Shown: positions 42,888 to 50,296 of the stretch, piece after piece
Layout of the letters: every line of letters begins with the position of its first letter
How positions within the stretch are numbered: the first letter of the stretch is position 1
Origin: an uncultured Lachnospiraceae bacterium
Lineage (GTDB): Bacteria; Bacillota; Clostridia; Lachnospirales; Lachnospiraceae
Reading direction: 5' to 3'
NCBI GenBank assembly: GCA_910587765.1
Contig: CAJUNR010000016.1
Span: forward strand, 25,928 to 89,927
Length of the DNA stretch: 64,000 nt
The notes under the pieces: model-generated
What the model was told of the DNA's origin: nothing
What the model saw: only the letters and a program-made list of their open reading frames with translations
The model's database searches: none
Program-made: the position numbers and the translations under genes

Positions 42888-43694
42888 TTATTCCGGCAGT
42901 TCCGGAAGGAAAAGCATTTCCACGTCCACGGCAAGCCGGTTCGGCACGATGGGCCGGTCGAGCCAGTGGGAATCGGAACCCAGAACGCACTGCATAAAGC
43001 CGGCCCGCACATATTTCAGACGCCCGGTCACGCATCCGTCCTGCTCCACTTTGATATACAATCCTTCCATAAGGCCCGACCCTTCCGTCTCCCGGCACTG
43101 ACGGTCCGCGTCCAGCCCTTCTTTTTCGCACCAGGCTCGCAGACGGTCCATGTGTCCCGGACGGATATAGCGCGACGGCCCTATCAGGGACAAAAGCTCC
43201 TCCTGATTCTCAAACGTTCCCTCGCTCAGCACGGGCACCGGCACAACCGGCATCCGTTCGGTCAGCTTTCTTCTCGACGGCGTATCCAGAAAGCGGCCGC
43301 TCTCCCGGTCCAGAATATCAAATTCCAGAAAATAATGGGGCAGCGCGTCGTAATACACGCTGTGCTTCGCATACATCCACTCCCCGTACATCACATAGCG
43401 GCTGCCGAGCACACGATAAAAAAGATCCCGGTGTACATTGGCCCACTGTTTCAGCAGATTGTAGTGCCGTTCCCGGTAACCGCCGGTCAGATAATGCCCC
43501 CTGCTCTGAAGAAGCAGTTCTTTGTCCGGACCGAACGAGACGGCGGAATTGGCGCCGTCACATTTTTCTTCCACAACCAGATGCTTTCCCCGGATATCCG
43601 AAAAAGGGATCTGACTGAGATCCTCGTCTCCCGGCTGCAGTCTGGAGCCGGACAGATGAGGAGTCCGCGGATATTTGATCAGTTCTGTATTCAT
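42888..43694 (-). CDS. RNA ligase, Rnl2-like nucleotidyltransferase
   Basis: The 269-residue protein carries the adenylation site VEEKCDGAN (Lys near 44), motif Ia/III GEWMYAKHSVYYDALPHYFLEFDILD near 104-130, motif IV EGLYIKVEQ near 216 and motif V RLKYVRAGF near 231. It ligates 3'-OH to 5'-phosphate RNA ends through an AMP intermediate. HD-Pnk, 117 bp downstream, would make those ends. Of two adjacent ATGs, the second (43694) is better spaced from AAAGGAG. The target, perhaps cleaved tRNA, is not shown by the sequence. Confidence 0.82.
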   Translation of the reverse strand: MNTELIKYPRTPHLSGSRLQPGDEDLSQIPFSDIRGKHLVVEEKCDGANSAVSFGPDKELLLQSRGHYLTGGYRERHYNLLKQWANVHRDLFYRVLGSRYVMYGEWMYAKHSVYYDALPHYFLEFDILDRESGRFLDTPSRRKLTERMPVVPVPVLSEGTFENQEELLSLIGPSRYIRPGHMDRLRAWCEKEGLDADRQCRETEGSGLMEGLYIKVEQDGCVTGRLKYVRAGFMQCVLGSDSHWLDRPIVPNRLAVDVEMLFLPELPE

Positions 43695-43713
43695 CATTCT
43701 TCTCCTTTCCAGC

Positions 43714-43760
43714 GTTCACACCTGCACCGGTTCCAGCCTGATGCGGGCAGATTTTCCTGA
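43714..43760. repeat. Copy of the dispersed intergenic repeat
   Basis: GTTCACACCTGCACCGG, then CAGCCTGATGCGGGCAGATT, follow the order of the copies at 1726-1767 and 9049-9095. It lies just upstream of the RNA ligase gene, where a promoter would be expected, but I see no clear -35/-10 pair. Confidence 0.5.
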
Positions 43761-43810
43761 AAGATTAAGTACCTTGTTTCATCCGCACGCCTGTATGTAC
43801 GGAAAACCGT

Positions 43811-43844
43811 CAAAAGGTGCGGCAGTCCTTCGACCCCGCACCTT
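43811..43844 (-). terminator. Terminator of the XerD-like gene
   Basis: AAGGTGCGG and CCGCACCTT form a perfect 9-bp stem with a 13-nt loop, followed on the minus strand by TTG after CTTTT. It lies 7 bp after the stop. Confidence 0.75.
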
Positions 43845-43850
43845 CCTCTT

Positions 43851-44732
43851 TCATCCTCTCGGATGGACTCTGCTGTATTCCGTTTTGTTCTCCGGCTGAA
43901 ACTCCGCGTATACCTGAGTGGCCGCCAGATCCGCATGTCCGAGAATCTCCCGGATCGTATGCAGCCCGGCTCCGTTGGAAGCCATATGAGCCGCGCAGGA
44001 ATGCCGCAGCATTCTCGGCGTAATGTCCTTTTCAATCCCCGCCTTCTTCGCATAGCTTTTTAATATTTTCCAGAACCCCTGCCGGCTCATGGGCGCGCCG
44101 GCGCAGTTCAGAAACAGAGCGTCCGTACTCTTCTGCTTCAGGAAATGCTCCCGGCTCTTCTCCATATACTGCAGCAGAGCCAGTCCCGCACTGGAACCGA
44201 AGGGAACCATCCGTTCTCTCTCCCCGTCCCGGCAGATGATCCAGCCGTAACGAAGATTGAGGTCGTTCACGCTTAAATGCACCAGCTCGCTGACCCGCAT
44301 TCCCGTGGCGTACAGAAGCTCCAGCATAGCCTTGTCCCGATATCCCTTGGGATTTTCCAGCGCCGGCTGTTCCAGAAGCTGCTCCATCTCCGAGACGGTT
44401 AAGATGCCCGGCATATGTTTCTCCACCCTGGGCGCTTTCAGCCGGAACGCGGGGTCTTCGTCAATCCTCCGCTTCCGCACCAGGTATTCAAAAAAAGCTT
44501 TCATCGAAGCAATGTAGCGGGAAATGGTGGAGGCCGCCATGCCGCCTCTTTCTAGGGACAGGACGTAGGCATTCAGAAGAGTTGCCGTTATGTCGCCTGC
44601 ACAGTCCACCCCCTGCTCTCTGGCATACAACATCATCTTCGACAGATCACTGTGATAGGACAGGACCGTATTACGGGAAGCTTTCTTCTCATCTCTCAGA
44701 TAGGTAACAAAATATTGTATCTCCTCGTCCAT
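43851..44732 (-). CDS. XerD-like tyrosine recombinase with altered active site
   Basis: The 293-residue protein has the Xer two-domain layout, a SAM-like core-binding domain (residues 1-95) and a catalytic domain. It keeps Arg146 (TGMRVSEL), Arg243 (MLRH), His266 (LGHADL) and Tyr275 (TQVYAEF). Two catalytic residues differ from XerD. The first His of the HxLRH motif is Arg240 (TPRMLRH), and the Lys of GKG is lost (CRDGERERMVP around 167-177). The SpoIIM neighbour recalls the xerD locus of Bacillus. It may be weakly active, specialised or regulatory. Confidence 0.85.
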   Translation of the reverse strand: MDEEIQYFVTYLRDEKKASRNTVLSYHSDLSKMMLYAREQGVDCAGDITATLLNAYVLSLERGGMAASTISRYIASMKAFFEYLVRKRRIDEDPAFRLKAPRVEKHMPGILTVSEMEQLLEQPALENPKGYRDKAMLELLYATGMRVSELVHLSVNDLNLRYGWIICRDGERERMVPFGSSAGLALLQYMEKSREHFLKQKSTDALFLNCAGAPMSRQGFWKILKSYAKKAGIEKDITPRMLRHSCAAHMASNGAGLHTIREILGHADLAATQVYAEFQPENKTEYSRVHPRG

Positions 44733-44802
44733 TCTTTTCCCCTCAATACTATAAACATGCTTACAGTATAACCGGGAACGGCTTTGATTTCAATCTTTTT
44801 TC

Positions 44803-45357
44803 TTACATTTTCCGCAGAATCTGCTGCAGGATCAGGGGATTCAGATAGACCTCCGTTACGATACCGAAGATCAGAAAGAAAAGGCCTCCGACCGCGAGCA
44901 GAAAAAATCTCTTCCGGCTGGTTCCGCGCCGGAAAAGCCAGAGTATCACCCAGCCGAACGCCGGCAGATAGAAGAAGATCTGCGGTATCACTCCCGCCAC
45001 ACAGATCAGCACTCCCTTCAGTCCAAGCCTGACGGTCGAGACGCTGATCAGCGTCCCCCAGGTCATTCCAAAAAAGAACAGGATTCCTCCCGCCGTCAAA
45101 GGAGCGGCAAAAAGCGCCGCCGCACAGGTCAGAAAAAGATACTGTCCCAGACGGCAGCTCCCCACATACCGCAGAAGCCGCCTGCAGTCGATGTGCAGCA
45201 GCGCGTACTGGTTCAGAAAATATTCGCTGAAAATGCCCGCAAACCCGGATTCGTCCATCGTCTGTACGAACAAAACTCCCGCCAGGAGTCCGGCGAAGAA
45301 AAAAATCAGACCGGTTCCGGGACTGATGCTTTTTCGGTAGAACAGGATGTCTTTCAT
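44803..45357 (-). CDS. spoIIM: Stage II sporulation protein M
   Basis: The product (184 residues from MKDILFYRKSIS) is a polytopic membrane protein with about five hydrophobic segments and the SpoIIM features FFFAGLLAGVLFVQTMD near the start and GGILFFFGMTWGTLISVSTVRLGLKGV in the middle. With SpoIID and SpoIIP it drives peptidoglycan remodelling during engulfment of the forespore. The ATG at 45357 follows GGGAGG; a TTG three codons upstream is less likely. It is direct evidence that the host sporulates or descends from a spore former. Confidence 0.92.
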   Translation of the reverse strand: MKDILFYRKSISPGTGLIFFFAGLLAGVLFVQTMDESGFAGIFSEYFLNQYALLHIDCRRLLRYVGSCRLGQYLFLTCAAALFAAPLTAGGILFFFGMTWGTLISVSTVRLGLKGVLICVAGVIPQIFFYLPAFGWVILWLFRRGTSRKRFFLLAVGGLFFLIFGIVTEVYLNPLILQQILRKM

Positions 45358-45403
45358 CAAAACCAACCTCCCTGCTCATTTTATGAACGGAGAGGTGGTT
45401 GTA

Positions 45404-45474
45404 TTACAGATTTGTACACTTTTAAAAACGAACGCCGGGGCTTTCCGTTTACAGATTTGTACACTTTTTAAAGA
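45404..45474. repeat. Duplicated 3' end of proC
   Basis: TTACAGATTTGTACACTTTT occurs at 45404-45423 and again at 45450-45470. The second copy encodes the last codons and stop of proC; the first lies 47 bp downstream of it as non-coding DNA. A short tandem duplication is the simplest reading. Confidence 0.7.
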
Positions 45475-46243
45475 CGGCCTCCGAAGCTTTCAGAACCGCG
45501 TTCCGCATGCCGTACTCTTCCAGCGCCGCCACACCTTCGATCGTCGTCCCCGCCGGACTGCACACCCTGTCTTTGAGTACGCCCGGATGTTCTCCCGTCT
45601 CAAGTACCATCGCGGCGGCCCCTTTCACCGCCTGCGCCGCGAACAGATACGCCTGTTTCCGCGGCATCCCGCACCGGACCGCCCCGTCCGCAAGCGCCTC
45701 AATAAACAGATAGACGTAGGCCGGCGAACTGCCGCTTGCGCATACGACCGCGTCCATCAGCTTCTCGTCAATATACTCCGCCCTTCCGCACGCCCCGAAC
45801 AGCTTCTCCAGCACGTTCAGCTCCATATCGGAGAACTCCTCCTTCCTGCAGCTGATTCCCGTCATCCCTTCCCCGATCATCGCCGGCGTGTTCGGCATCA
45901 CACGAACGATCCTTTTGTCCATTCCCAGGTTCAGTTTCAGCTCCTCAATGGTCTTTCCGGGGGCCAGAGAGATAATCACATGCTCCGGAGTCAGCATATA
46001 ACGGATCCCCTTGAGCACCTCGTCATAAAACTGCGGTTTCACAGCCAGAATCAGAAATCTGCTCCTGTTGGCGCATTCCGCGTTGGAATCCGTATACTCC
46101 ACCCCCGTCTTCTCATAGATTCGTCTCTTCGTCTCCAGAGTCTTCGCGCAGAACAGCATATCCTCCTTAGGAAACGCTTTCAAAGCTCCCATAAGAATCG
46201 CCGTCCCCATATTTCCCATGCCGATAAAACCAATTCTTGACAT
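45449..46243 (-). CDS. proC: Pyrroline-5-carboxylate reductase
   Basis: The 264-residue enzyme makes proline from pyrroline-5-carboxylate with NAD(P)H. It has the Rossmann start MSRIGFIGMGNMGTAI, VIISLAPGKTIEEL near 100, RVMPNTPAMIGEGMTG near 118 and the C-terminal SGSSPAYVYLFIEALADGAV and HPGVLKDRVCSPAGTTIEGVAALEE. It is the last host gene before the prophage. AGGAGGAATGGCGG precedes the ATG. Confidence 0.96.
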   Translation of the reverse strand: MSRIGFIGMGNMGTAILMGALKAFPKEDMLFCAKTLETKRRIYEKTGVEYTDSNAECANRSRFLILAVKPQFYDEVLKGIRYMLTPEHVIISLAPGKTIEELKLNLGMDKRIVRVMPNTPAMIGEGMTGISCRKEEFSDMELNVLEKLFGACGRAEYIDEKLMDAVVCASGSSPAYVYLFIEALADGAVRCGMPRKQAYLFAAQAVKGAAAMVLETGEHPGVLKDRVCSPAGTTIEGVAALEEYGMRNAVLKASEAVFKKCTNL

Positions 46244-46344
46244 CCGCCATTCCTCCTGTTATCGTTTGTGATTTCCGCCGTCATATCTTTCGTATTTTCA
46301 CAGATCTGCCGGACCCGGCCGGCCCGGTCCGCTTATGTTTTGAA

Positions 46345-46376
46345 AAAGGGATGCCGTTCATACGACATCCCTTCCG
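46345..46376 (-). terminator. Terminator between prophage and proC
   Basis: AAGGGATG and CATCCCTT form a stem with a partly paired 12-nt interior, followed on the minus strand by TTTTTC. It lies just after a short open tail ending at 46400 that looks like the 3' end of a host gene cut by the prophage. Confidence 0.75.
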
Positions 46377-46399
46377 TTTTCAAATTTCAAATCATATCA

Positions 46400-46440
46400 T
46401 TACTTCGCGTAATCCGTGACTCTGCTTTGAAAAACCTTTA
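46400..46440 (-). other. Probable host gene 3' tail and prophage attachment region
   Basis: On the minus strand a frame with no visible start reads VFQSRVTDYAK then stops at 46402-46400, followed by the terminator. Base composition changes to AT-rich at about 46430, inside this frame. This is what an attachment site in the 3' end of a host gene would look like. The gene is not recognised and the matching right-end site lies outside the window, so the boundary is inferred. Confidence 0.4.
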
Positions 46441-46494
46441 TTTTTTAATATTTTTGGATGACTTTTTCTATAATAAACCACATTTACGACATCT

Positions 46495-47682
46495 CTACGA
46501 CAGCATTTGTAGTTTTTGAATTTCTTTCTTTTTCTCTTCATCCATTACATGAACATACAAATCCATAGTAACGGAAAAAGACGAATGTCCTAATATTTTT
46601 TGAAGAACCTTTGGGTTCATGTTCAATTCAATACATCTTGTCGCAAATGTGTGGCGTAATGCATGCATATATAACCGCTCAAACACCACTCTGTCATTTT
46701 CTTCAACGTGATTTTCTTCATATTCTATTTTTCTATCTTCATTAATCTTTTTAACTACTCTATTCATCAGATTAACAAATGTTGATGTTCCTACTGGATT
46801 TCCATTTTTAGTCGTAAAAACTAAGCCTTCCCACCTCTCTGACCATTTGTTTGATCTTAATTTGATTTTCCATTGCTTTTTCTTTTGATTTTTTAAAATC
46901 AGTATACACTCTTGTGACATTGGTATGTCACGTACACTCTGCTTAGATTTTGGTTGTCCAAAGTAAAATCCACCCTTTTTACTATCTTCAAGCAAAGTGC
47001 GCCTAATGTGTATAAAGCCACTATTATAATCAATATCTTCCCATTTTAGCCCTCCAATTTCTCCTGCTCTCATTCCTGTCTGCAAGACAAGTCGATATGC
47101 ATTTTCGTACATTGTTCCAGAAGCATATTCAAGGAATTCTTTTTGTTCTTTTAAAGTAAGAACCCTTCTATCTGACTGATCTCTTTCTTTACATTTCACA
47201 GATTCAACAACAGGATTTTTAATAATATAATCATTTTCAATGGCTGATTTAAAGATTGCATGTAATGTTATTCTTGTTAATTGCATCGTTCCATATGCAT
47301 ATCCTGAATCATACATATCATTCAATATTTTTTGACAATGCATAGGTTTTATATCTACCATTTTCATATACCCAATTTTAGGTTTTATATGGTTGATATA
47401 CTGAGTTCTGTATCCGTTTAATGTATTATCTCTAACTATATCCTTTTTACAATTTTCTACCCAAAATTCATAAAATGTGTTTAATGTTATATTTGTGTCC
47501 ACATAAATATTATGGTTTTTGTTATGGTTCTCTTCATTTAGCCAACGTCTTGCATGTGTTATTTTATCAAAATACTTCTCTACTCTTTTACCATTAATCG
47601 CAGTATATTTTGCAGAATATCTACCATCCTTTCTTTGTGTCAAACCTACACCAAGTTCTTTACCTCTTAGATCTTTCCCCAT
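46495..47682 (-). CDS. int: Prophage integrase, tyrosine recombinase
   Basis: The product (395 residues from MGKDLRGKELGVGLTQRKDG) has an arm-binding N-terminus (LTQRKDGRYSAKY), a core-binding SAM-like domain (residues 60-150) and a catalytic domain with Arg in LQTGMRAGEIGG, Lys in QPKSKQSVRD, HALRHTFATR, the LGHSS His and Tyr in MDLYVHV, all intact. The ATG at 47682 follows AAAGGAG. It is the outermost prophage gene, faces the host junction, and resembles Tn916/phage integrases. The promoter has an inverted repeat around its -10. Confidence 0.94.
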   Translation of the reverse strand: MGKDLRGKELGVGLTQRKDGRYSAKYTAINGKRVEKYFDKITHARRWLNEENHNKNHNIYVDTNITLNTFYEFWVENCKKDIVRDNTLNGYRTQYINHIKPKIGYMKMVDIKPMHCQKILNDMYDSGYAYGTMQLTRITLHAIFKSAIENDYIIKNPVVESVKCKERDQSDRRVLTLKEQKEFLEYASGTMYENAYRLVLQTGMRAGEIGGLKWEDIDYNSGFIHIRRTLLEDSKKGGFYFGQPKSKQSVRDIPMSQECILILKNQKKKQWKIKLRSNKWSERWEGLVFTTKNGNPVGTSTFVNLMNRVVKKINEDRKIEYEENHVEENDRVVFERLYMHALRHTFATRCIELNMNPKVLQKILGHSSFSVTMDLYVHVMDEEKKKEIQKLQMLS

Positions 47683-47700
47683 AATGCTCCTTTCAGAAAA

Positions 47701-47748
47701 GACCATCTGTATAATATGTACTATATCATACCAGATGGTCTTTTTCAA
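47701..47748 (-). promoter_or_regulatory. Integrase promoter flanked by inverted repeat
   Basis: TTGAAA (47748-47743) and TATAGT (47725-47720) are 17 nt apart. GACCATCTG (47701-47709) and its perfect complement (47732-47740) flank the -10, forming a 9-bp inverted repeat separated by 22 nt. It is suited to bind a repressor or to form a hairpin in the leader. Confidence 0.7.
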
Positions 47749-47762
47749 TAATTTTCAATAAT

Positions 47763-47972
47763 TCATATCTCATTTACAGAATATATAAATTTTTCAAATT
47801 CTTTCCTCTTAACCAATACGCATCTACCATTTCTCAAAACAAATGAACATTTATCTTTTTTAAGTTCTTCATATATTTTATTTTTTCCTATCCCACTATA
47901 AGCACTTGCTTCTTCTACAGTCAATAATAGTTTCTCCCATATTGGGACTTTCCTATTTTTGTTTTCATTCAT
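47763..47972 (-). CDS. xis: Excisionase/helix-turn-helix protein, Tn916 Xis type
   Basis: The 69-residue basic protein reads KVPIWEKLLLTVEEASAYSGIGKNKIYEE, closely following the Tn916 Xis pattern (VPIWEK, LTIEEAS, IG.NK). It contains a winged helix and a C-terminal RNGRCVLVKRKEFEKFI. It is just upstream of int in the same direction. Directionality factor for excision is the expected role. Confidence 0.8.
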   Translation of the reverse strand: MNENKNRKVPIWEKLLLTVEEASAYSGIGKNKIYEELKKDKCSFVLRNGRCVLVKRKEFEKFIYSVNEI

Positions 47973-47975
47973 AAT

Positions 47976-48494
47976 TTATCCTGTACTCCCAAATCCACCA
48001 TTTCTAATATCACTCACATCATCATCGTATGTAATTCCATATTCAACAAAAATCCCCTGTGCAATTCCAGATCCAGATTTGATCTTTAAGATTTTAGCTT
48101 CGTTGGTATCATTAGTAAGTTTCAAGAATATATGCCCTTCATTTTCGGAATGATAATAATCACTATCAATGATACCTACTGTATTATCCAGATGTAGTCT
48201 GTACTTAAACCCAAGACCGCTTCTTGGATAACATTTAAATACCCAGCCATCATCTATTTTGCATCTCACTCCTGTTGGAATTTTAATAGTTTGATTAGGC
48301 TGTAACGTAAAATCTAATGGTGAATAAAAATCATAACCTGCGGAACCAGATGTTGCACGTACTGGCAATTTTATATTATTGTAGATTTCAGTAATGATAT
48401 CATCTGGCCTATTGCCAAAAGTATCAATCCAATCACTCATAAACTGTTTTAAACCAACTTTTTCAAATTTTGCTACTCTTTTTATATTTATCAC
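47976..48494 (-). CDS. dut: dUTP pyrophosphatase
   Basis: The 172-residue enzyme hydrolyses dUTP. Motifs are ATSGSAGYDFYS near residue 47, PRSGLGFKY near 90, DNTVGIIDSDYYHSENEG near 102, and GSGIAQGIF near 140, with the C-terminal GGFGSTG arm at the end. A long variable segment precedes the fold. The annotated GTG at 48494 overlaps the ribosome site GGAGGAG; an in-frame AUA at 48485 sits four bases after GTGAT and may be the true start, as in other genes of this prophage. Adjacent nucleotide genes suggest control of phage dNTP pools. Confidence 0.92.
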   Translation of the reverse strand: MINIKRVAKFEKVGLKQFMSDWIDTFGNRPDDIITEIYNNIKLPVRATSGSAGYDFYSPLDFTLQPNQTIKIPTGVRCKIDDGWVFKCYPRSGLGFKYRLHLDNTVGIIDSDYYHSENEGHIFLKLTNDTNEAKILKIKSGSGIAQGIFVEYGITYDDDVSDIRNGGFGSTG

Positions 48495-48706
48495 TCCTCC
48501 GAATCAAAATTTTCATCTAAGTTTTTTGCGCAGTCTGGACAGAGCCATTGGTTCAATTCAGTTTTTACAAAGCCTACCTCCTGTGCAATTTTCATTGCCA
48601 CATTACGATTGATTTTCAGTCTGGCAATGTTTTCTTTATAATCATTTAACAGACATTTACATTTATCACATCTAATTGAATGATAGACCATTTTTTCGAC
48701 ACCCAA
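48491..48706 (-). CDS. Small zinc-finger-like prophage protein
   Basis: The 71-residue protein has CDKCKCLL near residue 13 and CPDCAKNL near 57, four cysteines spaced as two zinc-binding pairs. No family is recognised. The start is probably the TTG at 48706, three bases after GGGGTGAT, which overlaps the upstream gene's stop; an ATG at 48691 is the alternative. It overlaps dut by four bases. Confidence 0.65.
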   Translation of the reverse strand: MGVEKMVYHSIRCDKCKCLLNDYKENIARLKINRNVAMKIAQEVGFVKTELNQWLCPDCAKNLDENFDSEE

Positions 48707-48710
48707 TATA

Positions 48711-49076
48711 TCACCCCTTACTTATTTCCTTTAATCCCAGACTTTTCAGTTCGCTGTTAATTCGCCTGTTTATGCTTTTTAGCATTACACTATAATCACC
48801 ATATTCAGCACAATAAAATGCTGCATATCTATTCCTTGTTCCATAATCATACACATCTACTCTTATTTCACCAGTTGATTCTACACAGCTTAGTTCACAT
48901 TCTAATGTGATAAAATATCCATTTTTACATAATGGAAAACGGTAGGTATATACATTATCTTCGCTATCACTTAGCGTTCTGTTATATTTAAATTCATTTT
49001 TGTTTAGCCATTCTTTTGTGATTCTTGGCTTTATGTAAATTTTATTTGCTATATTTTCTAATCTCACTTCATCCAT
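48711..49076 (-). CDS. Hypothetical prophage protein, 121 aa
   Basis: The protein has no recognised family. It is mixed alpha/beta, with an acidic centre (LSDSEDNVYTY) and a C-terminal helical segment (VMLKSINRRINSELKSLGLKEISKG). It overlaps the small zinc-ribbon gene upstream by 8 bp and is 4 bp from the next, so it belongs to the tightly packed minus-strand train. Confidence 0.6.
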   Translation of the reverse strand: MDEVRLENIANKIYIKPRITKEWLNKNEFKYNRTLSDSEDNVYTYRFPLCKNGYFITLECELSCVESTGEIRVDVYDYGTRNRYAAFYCAEYGDYSVMLKSINRRINSELKSLGLKEISKG

Positions 49077-49224
49077 CCTTTTTATATTCCTTATATTCGC
49101 ATGGGATACATTGTCCCCAGTAATATGTTTTATCTTTTATCTTGCAATATATTTTCAATCTTGCCTTATCAGATTCGTCTATGATTGAATGAATGCATTT
49201 TTCACATTCACTTGTAATAATCAT
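49069..49224 (-). CDS. 51-aa zinc-ribbon-like protein
   Basis: Too short for usual ORF cutoffs, this frame reads MIITSECEKCIHSIIDESD, then KARLKIYCKIKDKTYYWGQC and IPCEYKEYKKDG. CxxC near residue 7, a central Cys, and QCIPC near 39-42 suggest a zinc ribbon. It fills the gap between two genes exactly, overlapping the downstream start by 8 bp. An in-frame AUA at 49230-49228 lies four bases after GGTGAT, a better ribosome-site spacing than the ATG at 49224, so initiation may be at the AUA. Confidence 0.65.
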   Translation of the reverse strand: MIITSECEKCIHSIIDESDKARLKIYCKIKDKTYYWGQCIPCEYKEYKKDG

Positions 49225-49231
49225 ATCTATT

Positions 49232-49870
49232 TTAATCACCAATATTATTTATTAAATATTTTATATAATTATCCCATTCTCCTATTGAATGAATATAATT
49301 CTTTCCTGATAATCCTTTTAATGCCATATCTGATTTTATATCTTCCCATTTCCTGTTTTTAGTTACTAAAGATTTTAAATAATTATTTGTACTATGTGTT
49401 AATTCTATCACACGTTTTTGACCTATTTTTTGTATAATGCTTTTGTATTCCAGTAAATCTTTATCTGGTATTTTATAATCCTTATTTTTGGGCAAATTCT
49501 TTGAACTGAATGGGTTTATAGATGCACCGCTAGTTTTTGGTTTTAGATATGGCTCTAACATTTCCATATGTTTAGTTTTGAATTTAAACATTATTTCAGA
49601 ATCTGAACTTGAAATATCAAACATAATGTCATTACCAAGCGACTGTTTTATAGCTTTTATAATATTATTTCCTCTTATTTTTGATGGTATATATGCTTCT
49701 AATATTGACCTTCCAAAATAAAAGATTCTAATGTTATTATAGCATGAGATATAACAATCAATATCTTCATAAGTGCCATCTAATTTCCTTGAAAATTGAT
49801 TTGTATTTTCATCATAATCACACTTGATACGATATTTCCCTTTATAGTGTGATATTAAGTAATTAGCCAT
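49232..49870 (-). CDS. Hypothetical prophage protein, 212 aa
   Basis: The protein is not recognised. The N-terminal half is beta-rich (YLISHYKGKYRIKCDYDEN, YISCYNNIRIFYFGRSI). The C-terminal half, from DYKIPDKDLLEYKSII, is helical with a WEDIKSDMALKGLSGKNYIHSIGEW segment. AGAGGTG precedes the ATG with ideal spacing. Confidence 0.6.
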   Translation of the reverse strand: MANYLISHYKGKYRIKCDYDENTNQFSRKLDGTYEDIDCYISCYNNIRIFYFGRSILEAYIPSKIRGNNIIKAIKQSLGNDIMFDISSSDSEIMFKFKTKHMEMLEPYLKPKTSGASINPFSSKNLPKNKDYKIPDKDLLEYKSIIQKIGQKRVIELTHSTNNYLKSLVTKNRKWEDIKSDMALKGLSGKNYIHSIGEWDNYIKYLINNIGD

Positions 49871-49879
49871 AGTACACCT

Positions 49880-50104
49880 CTAATATTCTTCATACATTGT
49901 TTCATCACTTGTTTCTGGTGCTTCTCTTTCTGCATTAAGAACTTTGTCTAAGGCATCTTTCCTGTTTAAAAATACGATATCACCTATATCCGTATAATCA
50001 AAAAGAAAAGCTTGCTTGTCTCTTTTATCAATTCCAACAAACCAAGTATCTTCTACCGTCCGCACTGTAAGTTCAAGAACATCATATATTCTTGATTTAG
50101 GCAA
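49880..50104 (-). CDS. Small prophage protein with disrupted start
   Basis: The 74-residue product from the TTG at 50104 reads ILPKSRIYDVLELTVRTVED and DTWFVGIDKRDKQAFLFDYT, the core of a small protein I associate with Clostridia phages and plasmids. The frame remains open and protein-like upstream (KKKDIVYYARI) to an ATG at 50146 with a good GAAAGG site, but the second codon is TAA. It may be a nonsense-mutated gene restarting downstream. No function is known. Confidence 0.55.
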   Translation of the reverse strand: MPKSRIYDVLELTVRTVEDTWFVGIDKRDKQAFLFDYTDIGDIVFLNRKDALDKVLNAEREAPETSDETMYEEY

Positions 50105-50236
50105 TATTCTTGCATAATATACGATATCTTTCTTTTTTAATTACATTGGTGTGCCTTTCATATAAAAATCATTTCAATAAATTGATAATACTTTATCATT
50201 TCCACAATCTCATATACAATTCCTATAGGTAATATT

Positions 50237-50296
50237 TTATTTTCTACCATGATATCTAACTAAAACCGTTAGTTTTCCAAATTTTTGTCCTGTCAA
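50237..50296 (-). pseudogene. Remnant of an AP2/HNH-type homing endonuclease N-terminus
   Basis: Nineteen codons read LTGQKFGKLTVLVRYHGRK before a stop, directly after nrdG. The LTGQ-F-G-LTV opening is the usual N-terminus of AP2- or HNH-type phage homing endonucleases. Nothing else of such a gene remains. The rest of the 188-bp gap 50105-50292 holds only a 30-codon open frame without support. Confidence 0.35.

Noticed and set aside
41229..43760. An 843-codon open frame on the plus strand
   Set aside because: It is antisense to the methyltransferase 2, HD-Pnk and RNA ligase genes, has no ribosome site or recognisable domain, and is rich in Arg, Pro and His as expected for an antisense shadow in GC-rich DNA.
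46244..46494. tRNA or tmRNA gene as integration site
   Set aside because: No cloverleaf, T-loop or CCA end could be traced next to the integrase; the junction reads as a protein-coding tail plus terminator.
50141..50146. Reassigned TAA codon in the prophage
   Set aside because: TAA ends dut-neighbouring and other prophage genes normally, so a single in-frame TAA at 50143 is better explained by mutation or restart.
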